From BOG-1155 sp050012495 (lineage in GTDB: Bacteria > Desulfobacterota > Syntrophorhabdia > Syntrophorhabdales > WCHB1-27): DNA of 64,000 nucleotides. Shown in pieces: positions 8,539 through 17,027 of the stretch. How positions within the stretch are numbered: the first letter of the stretch is position 1; every line of letters begins with the position of its first letter. The stretch is from assembly GCA_050012495.1 (NCBI GenBank), contig JBEKHB010000004.1:1-64000 (forward strand), given 5' to 3'. The notes beneath the pieces are model-generated. The model saw only the letters and a program-made list of their open reading frames with translations, searched no databases and had not been told where the DNA came from. The position numbers and the translations under genes were made by a program.

Positions 8539-9642
8539 TTACCCGGTCCCGCCAAAGCCGAGGAGCGGAAAAGGAAGGCCCCTGGAAAACCCCAGGACCG
8601 AGATCGTCGAGCCGAGACCCTCAGGCATGATAATCCATTTCACCGACATTCTTTCTTCCATGGTGAGCCGGTCGAGCCTTTTCAACACTCCCGCCTGGTG
8701 AAGGAAGCGGTACTGCTCGATTTCCCCATCCTTTCGCCATCCTGCTTTTTGAAGCAGAGCGGAGAGGTGGTCGAAGTTGACGTGATGGGTGATATCCGTC
8801 CTCCCGAGGGAGGCGAACAGGTCGTCACGTATCCTGCGATCCCTGTAGCCGAGCATGCTGCCGTGAAAGAATTTGCCCGCCGTGATGTCAGACTGGTGGT
8901 AGCCGTAATCGAAGACAAGGAAGCAGCCCTTTCCGACGAGGCTTGAGACCGCCTTGACAGGCGCCGCCGCCGCTGTTGTCACCTCCAGCTCCTGATGTTC
9001 CTGCAAAAAGATGGGGTAGTCATCGAGGAACGATGCAAGGGGTCTGCTCAAAGGCCCTGTTTGTTCGAAAAAGCCATCCCTGTGGCCCACATAGACCTCT
9101 TCAAGCCTGCCGCCCCGGTCGATCACCCTGTGGAAGGGGAGGGCATCGAAGAATTCATTTGCCAGGATGAAGGTGAAACCTTCCACGCCCTGAAGCCTAT
9201 CGAGATTGTTGATCCATTGGATGGCGCCCGACCTTCTTTCCTTTCCCTTCTCCAGTATGAAATAGGCCTTCAGGGTAAGGTGGGTGAAGGCGGAGATGAC
9301 ATCGGCGGCCAGCTTTCCCGAAGCGCCCCCCAGTTCCAGTATGGTAACTGACGGGCTCTGTACGCGGTCACAGAGATCCTCGATGTAGGCGCCTATGGTG
9401 CGGCCGAAGAGGGCATGTATCTCAGGAGATGTGCAGTAGTCCTGCCGGCCCTGTTTTCCTGCCCTGTAGTAGCCGTGGTGCTCATCGTAAAGGACCGTTT
9501 CCAAAAAAGCCTGATAGGAGAGGAGACCGATGCTATCCATCCGCGCTTTGAGCTGCTCTTCCAGAGGGGATGGGTGCGGGCTGCGGCCGCTTACGGGTTC
9601 TCTCGTGCAGTCCTTGCCTGTCTTGACGGGTCCGTTCTCCAT
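8539..9642 (-). CDS. SAM-dependent methyltransferase, MidA/NDUFAF7 family
   Basis: A 367-residue protein matching the MidA/NDUFAF7-type class I methyltransferases. Visible hallmarks are PLEEQLKARMDSIGLLSYQAFLETVLYDEHHGYY at the N-terminus (shown only in outline), the SAM-binding ILELGGASGKLAADV, ILANEFFDALPFHRV, and the FDYGYH strand late in the fold. In mitochondria the homologue methylates an arginine of a complex I subunit; the bacterial substrate is not established. The start ATG at 9642 precedes a Pro/Ser-rich 30-residue lead, so the true start could be a little later. It lies downstream of the gspAB pair by 28 bases and may be in one transcript with it. Confidence 0.85.
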   Translation of the reverse strand: MENGPVKTGKDCTREPVSGRSPHPSPLEEQLKARMDSIGLLSYQAFLETVLYDEHHGYYRAGKQGRQDYCTSPEIHALFGRTIGAYIEDLCDRVQSPSVTILELGGASGKLAADVISAFTHLTLKAYFILEKGKERRSGAIQWINNLDRLQGVEGFTFILANEFFDALPFHRVIDRGGRLEEVYVGHRDGFFEQTGPLSRPLASFLDDYPIFLQEHQELEVTTAAAAPVKAVSSLVGKGCFLVFDYGYHQSDITAGKFFHGSMLGYRDRRIRDDLFASLGRTDITHHVNFDHLSALLQKAGWRKDGEIEQYRFLHQAGVLKRLDRLTMEERMSVKWIIMPEGLGSTISVLGFSRGLPFPLLGFGGTG

Positions 9643-9670
9643 AACGCCGAACTAAGGTGCGGTCCGTTCT

Positions 9671-10384
9671 TTAGGGGCTTCCGTTGAGGTCGACCCTGAA
9701 GCGATAGCCCCGATAGCCGAAAATGACACCGTCCGGAACGATCTCCTCCAGTTTCAGCCCGGGCGCCAGCTCCTGCCCTTCCTGGAGGATTTTCTCGTTG
9801 ATCCGGGTCACCCGCGTCCGTGGCTCGGGGCTGTACGCGTGGCCCGAGATCTTGAATTCCGGCAACGCGCTCCTGACGGTGGCGGGCAGCTCATTCACCA
9901 GGAGCACTTTTCCAGCCGTCCTTTTGCTTTTTTCTTCACGGCTTTCGAATTGAGCCTGCGGCCTTTCGGTCTCGACGGCTTTCGCTGCGCCTAGTTGAGG
10001 GACGTCCGGGGCCGCTGTCCCGGGTGTGGCCGGTGGGAGGGGCATCAAACCCTGCGCCACGCGCGGAGCTTCTCTCTTCTTGCTCGGCCCCTCGGCCGGC
10101 GGGTTATATTTCTTCTCCGGAGCTGCGAGGGGCGCGGGCCGGGGGGACTCGCGGGGAACGGCCACCTTTTCCGTGATGGTCTCACCCTTTTCCCCCTGTC
10201 TCTCACTGACCCACCAGATCATCGCGACCGCGTTCAAGAGGAGCATGCCCGCGAGCAGATAGGGCCACGATAACCATTTCTTACGCTCAGGCCGAGGCCC
10301 GTGGGAAAAGATGAACAGCGTGGGCGGCTCCTCCTGCTCCCGCTTCTGCTCAAGCTTCTTCAGCGCCTCTAGAATATACGACAT
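9671..10384 (-). CDS. GspB-like general secretion accessory protein
   Basis: A 237-residue bitopic inner-membrane protein. It opens with MSYILEALKKLEQKREQE, the usual GspB cytoplasmic lead, followed by one transmembrane helix (WLSWPYLLAGMLLLNAVAMIWW minus its ends), a long Pro/Ala/Glu-rich linker, and a C-terminal periplasmic GspB domain (LPEFKISGHAYSPEPRTR to the end). With GspA it is known to help assemble the type II secretion secretin across peptidoglycan. The frame extends upstream to 10456, but the ATG at 10384, two bases after the gspA stop, is the natural start. Confidence 0.88.
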   Translation of the reverse strand: MSYILEALKKLEQKREQEEPPTLFIFSHGPRPERKKWLSWPYLLAGMLLLNAVAMIWWVSERQGEKGETITEKVAVPRESPRPAPLAAPEKKYNPPAEGPSKKREAPRVAQGLMPLPPATPGTAAPDVPQLGAAKAVETERPQAQFESREEKSKRTAGKVLLVNELPATVRSALPEFKISGHAYSPEPRTRVTRINEKILQEGQELAPGLKLEEIVPDGVIFGYRGYRFRVDLNGSP

Positions 10385-10386
10385 GC

Positions 10387-12081
10387 CTATTTGATCCCCT
10401 TTCCGCTCCTGATGGCCTGGAGGACCGGGTCTCGGTTGTCGGGACTTGCATTGCACAGACGCAGGATCGTCCTGGGGCCTGCGACCCCGTCGGGCGCCAT
10501 GCCGGCTGCGATCTGAAATTCTTTCACCTGTTCTTTCACCTTTTCGTCATATATCCGATTCTCTCCGGTCGGGGCCTCCCGCCCCTGGGCGAGGGCCAGT
10601 TGCCTGATCAGCCATGCCACGGCACGCCCCCGGCTCCCCGGCTGCAACTTTCCCTCATATTCCGGAGGCACGCGCCAGAGGAGCAGATAATCACCGGACC
10701 ACCGTTGGGCGATCTCTCCGGTATCGACGGTCCTTGTCTCATCACCCAGCATAAAGGTGGCCGCCTCCCCGTTGAGCGCGGTCAATACGGCGTAGTAGTC
10801 GCCGTGTGCTTCATCCTTAAGCCGCAATACTGCCGGTCTGTTCATCTCGACAAGATTGCTGATGTCGCCTTTCCCCGTGAGGCACTTGAGGCCGGCTGAC
10901 TCCGCCTGATCGCACACCGGAGGGCGGTCTTTACCGGTGTAATAGGGGACATGCCATTGCCGACAAAGCGCCCGGTATGCCATTTCCCTTGTGCCATTGC
11001 CGCTATGGCCGGCGGGGCGACTCAGCGTGGTCTTTCCGGCGGATTCCACCTTTCCACTGTCGGCAATTCGTGCCGGGGGTGCAAACGCTGTCTCTCTCAG
11101 CGGGGCCGCCTTTGAGACGACAAGAGGGCGTTCGGGCCGCGTGTGGAGGCGGCCGTAGGCCCATTGCCTTGATCCGGGCACGTAGTAGAAGGTCGCGAGA
11201 GTGATGCAGAGAAGGAACAGGACACCTGCCGCTGCCCTGTAGAGGCGCATGTTCTTTCCTTTGCGGTGTTCCTCGGCCATCACCTCCCGCGCCGCCCTCT
11301 TCAATGTCTCGATGTCGACGCGCTCCTTCTCCTGTACGAATGTGCCGAGCAAGGCCCTGTCGCACACTACGTTGATCAGCCTCGGAATTCCCTTGGTAAG
11401 CCCATGCACCTTCTTGATAGTCGCCGGAGGAAATAGCCGGCTCCGGCCGGCTCCGGCCACGGCAAGGCGATGGTTGATGTATTCCGGCACCTCCTCTTTC
11501 GACAGGGGGCCGAGGTGATAACGTGCCGTGATGCGCTGGGAAAGCTGGCGGAGCTGCGGTTTCGCGAGCATGTCCCTCAACTCCGGCTGGCCGATCATGA
11601 CCACCTGGAGGAGCTTCCGCTGGTTGGTTTCGAGGTTCGTCAGCAACCGTATCTGTTCGAGGACTTCGGGCGTCAGGTTCTGGGCCTCTTCGATAACAAG
11701 GACGGCTCTGCGGCCCTTATCGTGGGCATTGAGGAGATAATTGTTGATCCGGGCCACCAGCGTCCTGGTGCTCGTCGTGCCTTCCGGGCAACTGATGCCG
11801 AACTCGTCGCAGATCGTTGCCAGAAGCTCCTCTGCCGTCAATTGAGGATTGAGGATGAAGGCCACGTCCGTCGTCTCTGGGGCCAGCTCGAAGAGGCGGC
11901 GGCAGACGGTAGTCTTTCCCGTCCCGACCTCGCCGGTTAAAAGCACAAAGCCGCCGTCGCCGGTCGCGCCGTATAACAGGTGGGCGAGGGCTTCCCGATG
12001 CCCGTCACTCACGTAGAAGCAGGCAGGGTCGGGGACGATCGAAAAAGGCTTTTTTTTCAGACCGAAATATTCCACGTACAT
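10387..12081 (-). CDS. GspA/ExeA-like AAA ATPase with peptidoglycan-binding domain
   Basis: A 564-residue protein of the ExeA/GspA type. The N-terminal AAA ATPase begins MYVEYFGLKKKPFSI, has Walker A GEVGTGKTT at residues 50-58 and Walker B AVLVIEEAQNL. One transmembrane helix lies near residues 280-300. The periplasmic part holds a cysteine-peptidase-C39-like segment (about 350-450, HVPYYTGKD to LLWRV) and a C-terminal peptidoglycan-binding domain (GSRGRAVAWLIRQLA to the end). Together with GspB it uses ATP to let the secretin cross the cell wall. No other gsp genes are in the window, so the secretion system itself must be elsewhere. Confidence 0.92.
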   Translation of the reverse strand: MYVEYFGLKKKPFSIVPDPACFYVSDGHREALAHLLYGATGDGGFVLLTGEVGTGKTTVCRRLFELAPETTDVAFILNPQLTAEELLATICDEFGISCPEGTTSTRTLVARINNYLLNAHDKGRRAVLVIEEAQNLTPEVLEQIRLLTNLETNQRKLLQVVMIGQPELRDMLAKPQLRQLSQRITARYHLGPLSKEEVPEYINHRLAVAGAGRSRLFPPATIKKVHGLTKGIPRLINVVCDRALLGTFVQEKERVDIETLKRAAREVMAEEHRKGKNMRLYRAAAGVLFLLCITLATFYYVPGSRQWAYGRLHTRPERPLVVSKAAPLRETAFAPPARIADSGKVESAGKTTLSRPAGHSGNGTREMAYRALCRQWHVPYYTGKDRPPVCDQAESAGLKCLTGKGDISNLVEMNRPAVLRLKDEAHGDYYAVLTALNGEAATFMLGDETRTVDTGEIAQRWSGDYLLLWRVPPEYEGKLQPGSRGRAVAWLIRQLALAQGREAPTGENRIYDEKVKEQVKEFQIAAGMAPDGVAGPRTILRLCNASPDNRDPVLQAIRSGKGIK

Positions 12082-12219
12082 AAGTTACCCGGCACAGGCC
12101 GATCGCAAGGGGTAAGAGCCGCCCCCTCGCGCTTTTCGGCTAAGGTGAACTGTTCCCACCTATGAAATGATATCCCGTCGGATGGTAAAGATCAATACCA
12201 TGCTGGCAGCGATTCTCGC

Positions 12220-13275
12220 TTAACCCACCTTGTTGAACGCCACAGCCTTTATCGCGGCGTAGACTTCGCTTCCTTTTGCAAGGTGCAGCTCTCTGGCGGC
12301 CTGACTGACCACCTGCCCGATGAGCCGCTGGCCGCCGCATTCCAGTTCGACGCCGATCCTGCTGCCTGCTTCGAAGACGTCGACTACCCTGCATTTGAGC
12401 AGATTACGGGCACTGGTTGCCTCGGGGTGGCGCTTAAAAAGGATGATGTCCGTTGACGAGAGTTCGAACAGGGCCTCCGGTGCGTCGCTGCCGGCCGATA
12501 CGAACAACTCCTGATCTCCCCAGCGATAGCCGTAAAAGCCGTCAATCCTGCGTGGCGCCGTAAGCCTGAGAAGGTTCGTGTAGCCGCCGGGGCTCACTCC
12601 CATGCGCACGCGAGCAAGCGCCTCCGCCGTGGTCTGCTCCACTATACGCCCTTCGGCAATGTTGAGCAGCTGATCTGTCATGATCCTCATTTCCAGCAAC
12701 GAGTGGGAGATGAAAAGATAGGGGATCTCAAATACCCGGCAGGTGTTTTTCAGGAAGGGAGTGATCTGGAACTTGAGGGTGTCGTCGAGGGCCGATAACG
12801 GCTCGTCCATCACGAGCAGGCGGGGGTTGGAAAGGACTGCGCGGCCGATGGCCACCCGCTGTTTCTCGCCCCCGGAGAGATTCTTCACTCCCCGATCGAG
12901 GAGATTGTCTATCCCTAACACTTCCACCACGCTGTCCAGGGTGATCTTGCGATAACGGTGTGCACAGCGCTTGTAACCATAGAGCAGGTTGCCCTTCACG
13001 CTCAAATGCGGGAACAGATGGGGGCGCTGGAAGACCATGCTGATACGACGGCGCTCCGGCCGGACGTCAAGCCTCTGCCTGCTGTCGAAAAGGGTCTCTC
13101 CATCGAGCATAATGAGGCCGCGGTCCGGATGGTGCAATCCCGCGATCAGGCCGACCAGGGCTGATTTTCCGCTCCCTGAAGGGCCGAAGATCCCGATCCG
13201 CTCTCCTTTGAGCGCAAAGTCTGCATCAAGGAGAAATGTGCCATAGCTTTTCCGGAGGGCAACCTGAAGCTCCAC
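12220..13275 (-). CDS. modC: Molybdate/tungstate ABC transporter ATP-binding protein ModC
   Basis: A 351-residue ATPase of the molybdate importer. Walker A is GPSGSGKSALVG, the signature LSGGEKQRVAIGRA, Walker B RLLVMDEPLSALD, and the C-terminal TOBE/Mop-like domain (NLLKCRVVDVFEAGSRIGVE onwards) senses oxyanion. The frame runs upstream into modB, but a GTG at 13275, one base after the modB stop, gives the usual N-terminus VELQVALRKSYGTF. It is last in modABC. The product energises uptake of molybdate or tungstate, needed for the pterin cofactor of enzymes such as BamB here. Confidence 0.95.
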   Translation of the reverse strand: MELQVALRKSYGTFLLDADFALKGERIGIFGPSGSGKSALVGLIAGLHHPDRGLIMLDGETLFDSRQRLDVRPERRRISMVFQRPHLFPHLSVKGNLLYGYKRCAHRYRKITLDSVVEVLGIDNLLDRGVKNLSGGEKQRVAIGRAVLSNPRLLVMDEPLSALDDTLKFQITPFLKNTCRVFEIPYLFISHSLLEMRIMTDQLLNIAEGRIVEQTTAEALARVRMGVSPGGYTNLLRLTAPRRIDGFYGYRWGDQELFVSAGSDAPEALFELSSTDIILFKRHPEATSARNLLKCRVVDVFEAGSRIGVELECGGQRLIGQVVSQAARELHLAKGSEVYAAIKAVAFNKVG

Positions 13276-13276
13276 G

Positions 13277-13963
13277 TCAATCCGTCCTGACCATGCGCGT
13301 GCTGAGCCATTCATGGAAGAGAAGCACTGCAACGGAGATGGCAACGGAGACGAGGCAGAGGGCCACCGCCATGATGTCCCCCCGGGGAGAGCTGACGTAT
13401 TCATAGATGGCAAGGGGGATGGTCTGGGTCACCCCCGGGATGTTGCCGGCCACAATGATCGTGGCCCCGAATTCCCCCAGTCCGCGGGCGAACATCAGAA
13501 CGGAGCCCGCAATAATGCCCCGCATCGAAAGGGGCAAGACTACCGTTAAAATGGAATCAAACAGTCCGGCGCCGAGGGTGCGGGAAGCCTGGATGAGCCG
13601 CTCGTCTATTGTCTCCATGCCTGTCCGGATCGACCTGACCATCAGGGGAAAGCCGACTACGGCCGTGGCAATGACCGCCGCCTTCCAGGTGAATATCAGG
13701 TTTATGCCGAGCGGCTGAAGCACCATTTTACCGATCCATCCGTTCCGGCCGAGGAGGAGCAAAAGAAAGTAGCCGACTACCACGGGCGGCAGGGTCAGAG
13801 GCAGGTTGACGAATACATCGAGCAAAACCCGACCGCGGAATTTCCGATACGTCATGAGATAGGCTGCGACAAAACCAAACGGCAGCGACAGCAGGGTCGC
13901 GGTGACGGCTACCTTGAGGGACAGCAGGATTGCCGAGTAGTCAGCGGCGGTGAAGCTCAGCAC
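13277..13963 (-). CDS. modB: Molybdate ABC transporter permease ModB
   Basis: A 228-residue inner-membrane permease with five to six hydrophobic helices. The EAA-type loop reads IQASRTLGAGLFDSI followed by VVLPLSMRGI, which docks ModC. FARGLGEFGATIIVAG is the family hallmark of ModB. The ATG at 13963 follows the modA stop by six bases, and modC begins one base after its stop, so the three genes are translationally linked. Full length. Confidence 0.96.
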   Translation of the reverse strand: MLSFTAADYSAILLSLKVAVTATLLSLPFGFVAAYLMTYRKFRGRVLLDVFVNLPLTLPPVVVGYFLLLLLGRNGWIGKMVLQPLGINLIFTWKAAVIATAVVGFPLMVRSIRTGMETIDERLIQASRTLGAGLFDSILTVVLPLSMRGIIAGSVLMFARGLGEFGATIIVAGNIPGVTQTIPLAIYEYVSSPRGDIMAVALCLVSVAISVAVLLFHEWLSTRMVRTD

Positions 13964-13969
13964 GATGAA

Positions 13970-14713
13970 TTACCTGTCGATAAAGCCATATTTCAAGAGC
14001 ACCTGCCTTGTCTCAGTTGACTGGAGAAACCTGACGAATGCAACGGCATCGCTATTCTTGACGCCCGCCGGCGTAAGCGCCATGGGATAGACCACCCTGG
14101 GATAGAATTTCTGCGGCACGATGAAAAGAACGCGGACGTTTCCGGCCTGTCCTGCGTCGGTTTTGTAGACAAAGGCGCCATCCACTTCACCCCGGTCGGC
14201 GTAGGTCAGACACGCACGCACATCCCTGGCCATGACCAGCTTGTGCTCCAACTGTTTGTCGATGCCTGCTTTCTTGAGTGCCTGCATCGCGTAATCGCCG
14301 GCAGGGACGCTGTTGGGGCTGCCGATGGCAACCTTCTCCAGCTTCGCCACATCGGGCAGACCGGTCACTTCGAGTCCCGGCTTGCCGACGAAGACCAGCT
14401 CGTTGAAGGCGAAGGGCGCGCTACTCTTGTCATCGACCAGTTTTTTCTGTTTCAGGTAATCCATCCATTCCACATTGGCGGAGAAAAAGAGATCAGCCGG
14501 GGCGCCGTTCTCGATCTGCTTAGCCAAGGCCCCGGAAGCGCCGAAGTTGGTGCGAAACGTCACGGCAGGGTTCTTTTTTGCAAAAGTGTCTGCCAGCTCG
14601 GTGAGGACATCTTTAAGGCTGGCGGCGGCAGACAGGTTGACTTCACCCGCCACTGCAGATGCAGTGAAAAAAAGCGTGAGGCAAAGAAACAACGCTATGG
14701 ATTTGACGGTCAT
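13970..14713 (-). CDS. modA: Molybdate/tungstate-binding periplasmic protein ModA
   Basis: A 247-residue solute-binding protein. MTVKSIALFLCLTLFFTASAVA is a signal peptide in outline, and the mature part starts GEVNLSAAASLKDVL, the classic ModA oxyanion-binding loop with Ser and Ala backbone ligands. Later segments FGASGALAKQIENGAPADLFFSA and GSPNSVPAGDYAMQALK are also standard for the family. The frame is open to 14770, but that would start inside the operator; the ATG at 14713 has a GAGGGAGGA ribosome binding site. Whether it prefers molybdate or tungstate cannot be read from sequence alone. Confidence 0.95.
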   Translation of the reverse strand: MTVKSIALFLCLTLFFTASAVAGEVNLSAAASLKDVLTELADTFAKKNPAVTFRTNFGASGALAKQIENGAPADLFFSANVEWMDYLKQKKLVDDKSSAPFAFNELVFVGKPGLEVTGLPDVAKLEKVAIGSPNSVPAGDYAMQALKKAGIDKQLEHKLVMARDVRACLTYADRGEVDGAFVYKTDAGQAGNVRVLFIVPQKFYPRVVYPMALTPAGVKNSDAVAFVRFLQSTETRQVLLKYGFIDR

Positions 14714-14757
14714 TTTAAATCCTCCCTCGTTGAGAACGCAGAATCGCTTTCCCCTGC

Positions 14758-14781
14758 CGATATATATCACTAGTTATAACG
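14758..14781. promoter_or_regulatory. ModE-like operator
   Basis: A 24-bp near-palindrome of the form CGATATATA, six to seven bases, TTATAACG. This closely resembles the enterobacterial ModE box (CG-TATA half-sites facing each other). It lies between modA and the divergent modE-like gene, 45 bases from the modA start, where a repressor bound with molybdate status would block modABC. Assignment rests on motif similarity and context. Confidence 0.7.
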
Positions 14782-14889
14782 CCAAGTCAAACCGTTTTTT
14801 GCCGCTGCCGGCAGCAAAGCGCCGCTCGGCGCATTCCGCAGGTTTTGCTGGAATCGCCTGCGTCCGTCCTGTAGCCGACAACGGAATGC

Positions 14890-14919
14890 TTGACAGGCGC
14901 CGGAGCTATCCGTTACAAT
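14890..14919 (+). promoter_or_regulatory. Sigma-70 promoter of modE
   Basis: TTGACA at 14890-14895 and TACAAT at 14914-14919 with an 18-base spacer. The expected transcription start falls around 14926, which is the A of the modE ATG, so the message may be leaderless or nearly so. Confidence 0.65.
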
Positions 14920-14925
14920 GGGCGT

Positions 14926-15267
14926 ATGTCGATGGACTCATTGAAGATCGCCTACAAGGTGTGGCTTGACTGCAACGGGAAGGCTTTTGGGGAGGGGCCG
15001 GACAGGCTGTTGCAGAGGGTCGAGACGACCGGGTCGCTGCACAAGGCCGCTGCCGATATGAAGATGTCTTACAGGAAGGCCTGGCTCATGCTCAAGACCA
15101 TGGAGCAGCGGCTCGGATTTGCCTTGCTCGAACGGAAGGTGGGCGGTGTCTCCGGAGGAGGCTCCCGGCTCACACCGGAGGCGCGTGCGTTCATGAAGCG
15201 CTATGAAGCCTTCAGAAAGGAAGTCGAAGGATCGCTCCAGGAAATCTGTCGCAAACACTTCGGATGA
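14926..15267 (+). CDS. modE: Short ModE-type transcriptional regulator
   Basis: A 113-residue winged-helix protein matching the N-terminal DNA-binding half of ModE: GPDRLLQRVETTGSLHKAAADMKMSYRKAW is the helix-turn-helix in outline, followed by LLERKVGGVSGGGSRLTPEA for the wing. It lacks the C-terminal Mop/TOBE molybdate-binding domains of E. coli ModE, so it must sense oxyanion by another route or depend on another protein. It is divergent from modABC with a ModE-like box between. ATG at 14926 or 14932 could start it; the promoter position makes a leaderless start likely. Confidence 0.9.
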   Translation: MSMDSLKIAYKVWLDCNGKAFGEGPDRLLQRVETTGSLHKAAADMKMSYRKAWLMLKTMEQRLGFALLERKVGGVSGGGSRLTPEARAFMKRYEAFRKEVEGSLQEICRKHFG

Positions 15268-15360
15268 GGGGAAGCCAGGGGAAACCTGGTATAAAGACCG
15301 GGTGGTTGTTGCGAAAAACACACAGGAGTCCGGCCGGGGAGGCCCCTGGCGGTTGCGCCA

Positions 15361-15846
15361 TTACGAAGACGTGACCGCAGGCCATGAAACGGTGATGATT
15401 TCATAGGTCCGTTCCCCGCCCGGCGCTGAAAAGGTCACCTCATCTCCGATCTTTTTGCCTAGGAGCGCGCGACCGAGAGGGGAGCTCATCGATATTTTCC
15501 CCTTTTTCATGTCCGATTCATACGGCCCCACCACGGTATACACAACCTCTTCATCGGTATCGAGGTTCTTCAGGGAAACACGACCGCCGAAGCCGACGAG
15601 GCCATTGGGGTTCTTCTTCACGTCGACGATCTCACACTGCCTGAGCATCTCTTCCAGCTCGCTGACCTTCTTCTGAAGGAACTGGTACTCTTCTTTTGCG
15701 GCCTCGTACTCCGCGTTCTCGGATATGTCTCCATGCGCGCGGGCTTCTTCTATAGCGATAAGTATCTTCGGCCGTTTCGTGTTCAGTAAATACTCGAGGT
15801 CTTTCTTCAGGTTGTCGTGGCCTTCACGTGTTATCGGATACTTCAT
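15361..15846 (-). CDS. greA: Transcription elongation factor GreA
   Basis: A 161-residue factor that rescues backtracked RNA polymerase by stimulating transcript cleavage. The N-terminal coiled coil contains the tip acidic pair in AHGDISENAEYEAAKEE, and the C-terminal FKBP-like domain ends with SPLGRALLGKKIGDEVTF. GGAGAGGCG precedes the ATG. Full length, typical of the family, apparently monocistronic. Confidence 0.97.
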   Translation of the reverse strand: MKYPITREGHDNLKKDLEYLLNTKRPKILIAIEEARAHGDISENAEYEAAKEEYQFLQKKVSELEEMLRQCEIVDVKKNPNGLVGFGGRVSLKNLDTDEEVVYTVVGPYESDMKKGKISMSSPLGRALLGKKIGDEVTFSAPGGERTYEIITVSWPAVTSS

Positions 15847-16041
15847 CGCCTCTCCAGGAAATAATAAAAGTCTCTTGTAAGGTACAATTTGTAATATATT
15901 TCTCGGAACTTTTCAATATCTTTTCCGAAAAGCCGCGCCGCCGAAACTCAGATAATCATGACTGCCTGTCCCTGTAGTCCTTATAGCCGAACTTCTTCAC
16001 TACCTCTATCTTTCCTCCATCCCTCACGAGGCCCACTACGA

Positions 16042-16839
16042 TCACGATGGGTGTCGCAAAATGAGATTTTCCAGGTCATTTACCTTGGCGATGTCCTTCA
16101 GGTATAGCGGATGATTGTCGGGGAGTTCATAGCTCTCTTTAATTTTTCGGAAGTGGAATCTATCGTTACACAATTTTTCGCCGTCGTCGGTAGCCGGCAT
16201 AGCGTACAGCTTTGCGACATTCCCCTCATCCTTTAACTTGTTTAAGTGGACGGCAATTTGTCTGAAGAAAAGCTCGGTGAGCTTGCAATGCTTACGCTCA
16301 AGGGCGAGGGAAAAGAAATATAACCTCGTGCTGGATCTCATTTTTTGCTTAGTGAGAATGTCTCTAGCCCTTATATCCGTTTGACGTAAATGGCCATTTA
16401 TAAAGTTGTTTAGGGCTTTGTCCGTCATGGGAAGGATGGAAAAGTATCCTATAACACGCCCTGACTCGCGGAACACGAAGAATGTCTCATCGTTCTTTCT
16501 GTGCCATTCCTTGAAGACACTGACATCGATCAGATCGCGTTCATCGAAAACCCGTTTGTCTATCCGGTAAATGTCCTCCAATTCCTCTTCGGTAGCCAGG
16601 CCGAATCTTATCTCATGGGATGGCTGATGGGGGATTTGAAACGACTTCGATCTTCGCCACTTCTCTTCGAAGTAAATCGCTAGGCAGAAGAGAAAGAGGG
16701 CCAGTATAAGCCAAATTACCCGATGACCGATAGACCTGAAGATGGAGAAAAAAGCCCCAAGGAAGCCGAATATTGACAAAGCGAGATAGAGGATGCCTGT
16801 GATGCCACTGTGATTCGGAAAGAGCTTGTCTCTATTCAT
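16042..16839 (-). CDS. Membrane-anchored GNAT-like acetyltransferase, putative
   Basis: A 265-residue protein. Two hydrophobic segments within residues 12-58 (GITGILYLALSIFGFLGAFF and VIWLILALFLFCLAIYF, shown in part) anchor it in the inner membrane. The rest, from about residue 80, reads like a GNAT fold: IRFGLATEEELEDIYRID then FFVFRESGRVIGYFSILPM and later LYFFSLALERKHCKLTELFF. The acetyl-CoA loop is not classical, so catalytic function is uncertain. It sits 188 bases downstream of speE on the same strand, and a link with polyamines is only positional. Base composition is more AT-rich than the neighbours. Confidence 0.6.
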   Translation of the reverse strand: MNRDKLFPNHSGITGILYLALSIFGFLGAFFSIFRSIGHRVIWLILALFLFCLAIYFEEKWRRSKSFQIPHQPSHEIRFGLATEEELEDIYRIDKRVFDERDLIDVSVFKEWHRKNDETFFVFRESGRVIGYFSILPMTDKALNNFINGHLRQTDIRARDILTKQKMRSSTRLYFFSLALERKHCKLTELFFRQIAVHLNKLKDEGNVAKLYAMPATDDGEKLCNDRFHFRKIKESYELPDNHPLYLKDIAKVNDLENLILRHPS

Positions 16840-17027
16840 CGCGGCTAATCTTAATGACTAAATTCAGTTGTTTCTTAGTATGCACCAAGCGTATCCGACC
16901 TGCAACAGCAATGGATGTATTCTTCCACCGCACTTATGATCGGGACTATAGAAAATAATCCTGGAACAGGTTTGCGCCATAGAAAAAATTGAAACCGCAA
17001 ACAAGGACAATATTCATTGTTGCCCTC

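Noticed and set aside
15956..16061. Short minus-strand frame ending KKFGYKDYRDRQS beyond the GNAT-like gene
   Set aside because: Protein-like end but only a GTG in mid-frame and no ribosome binding site; may be a remnant, not supported as a gene.
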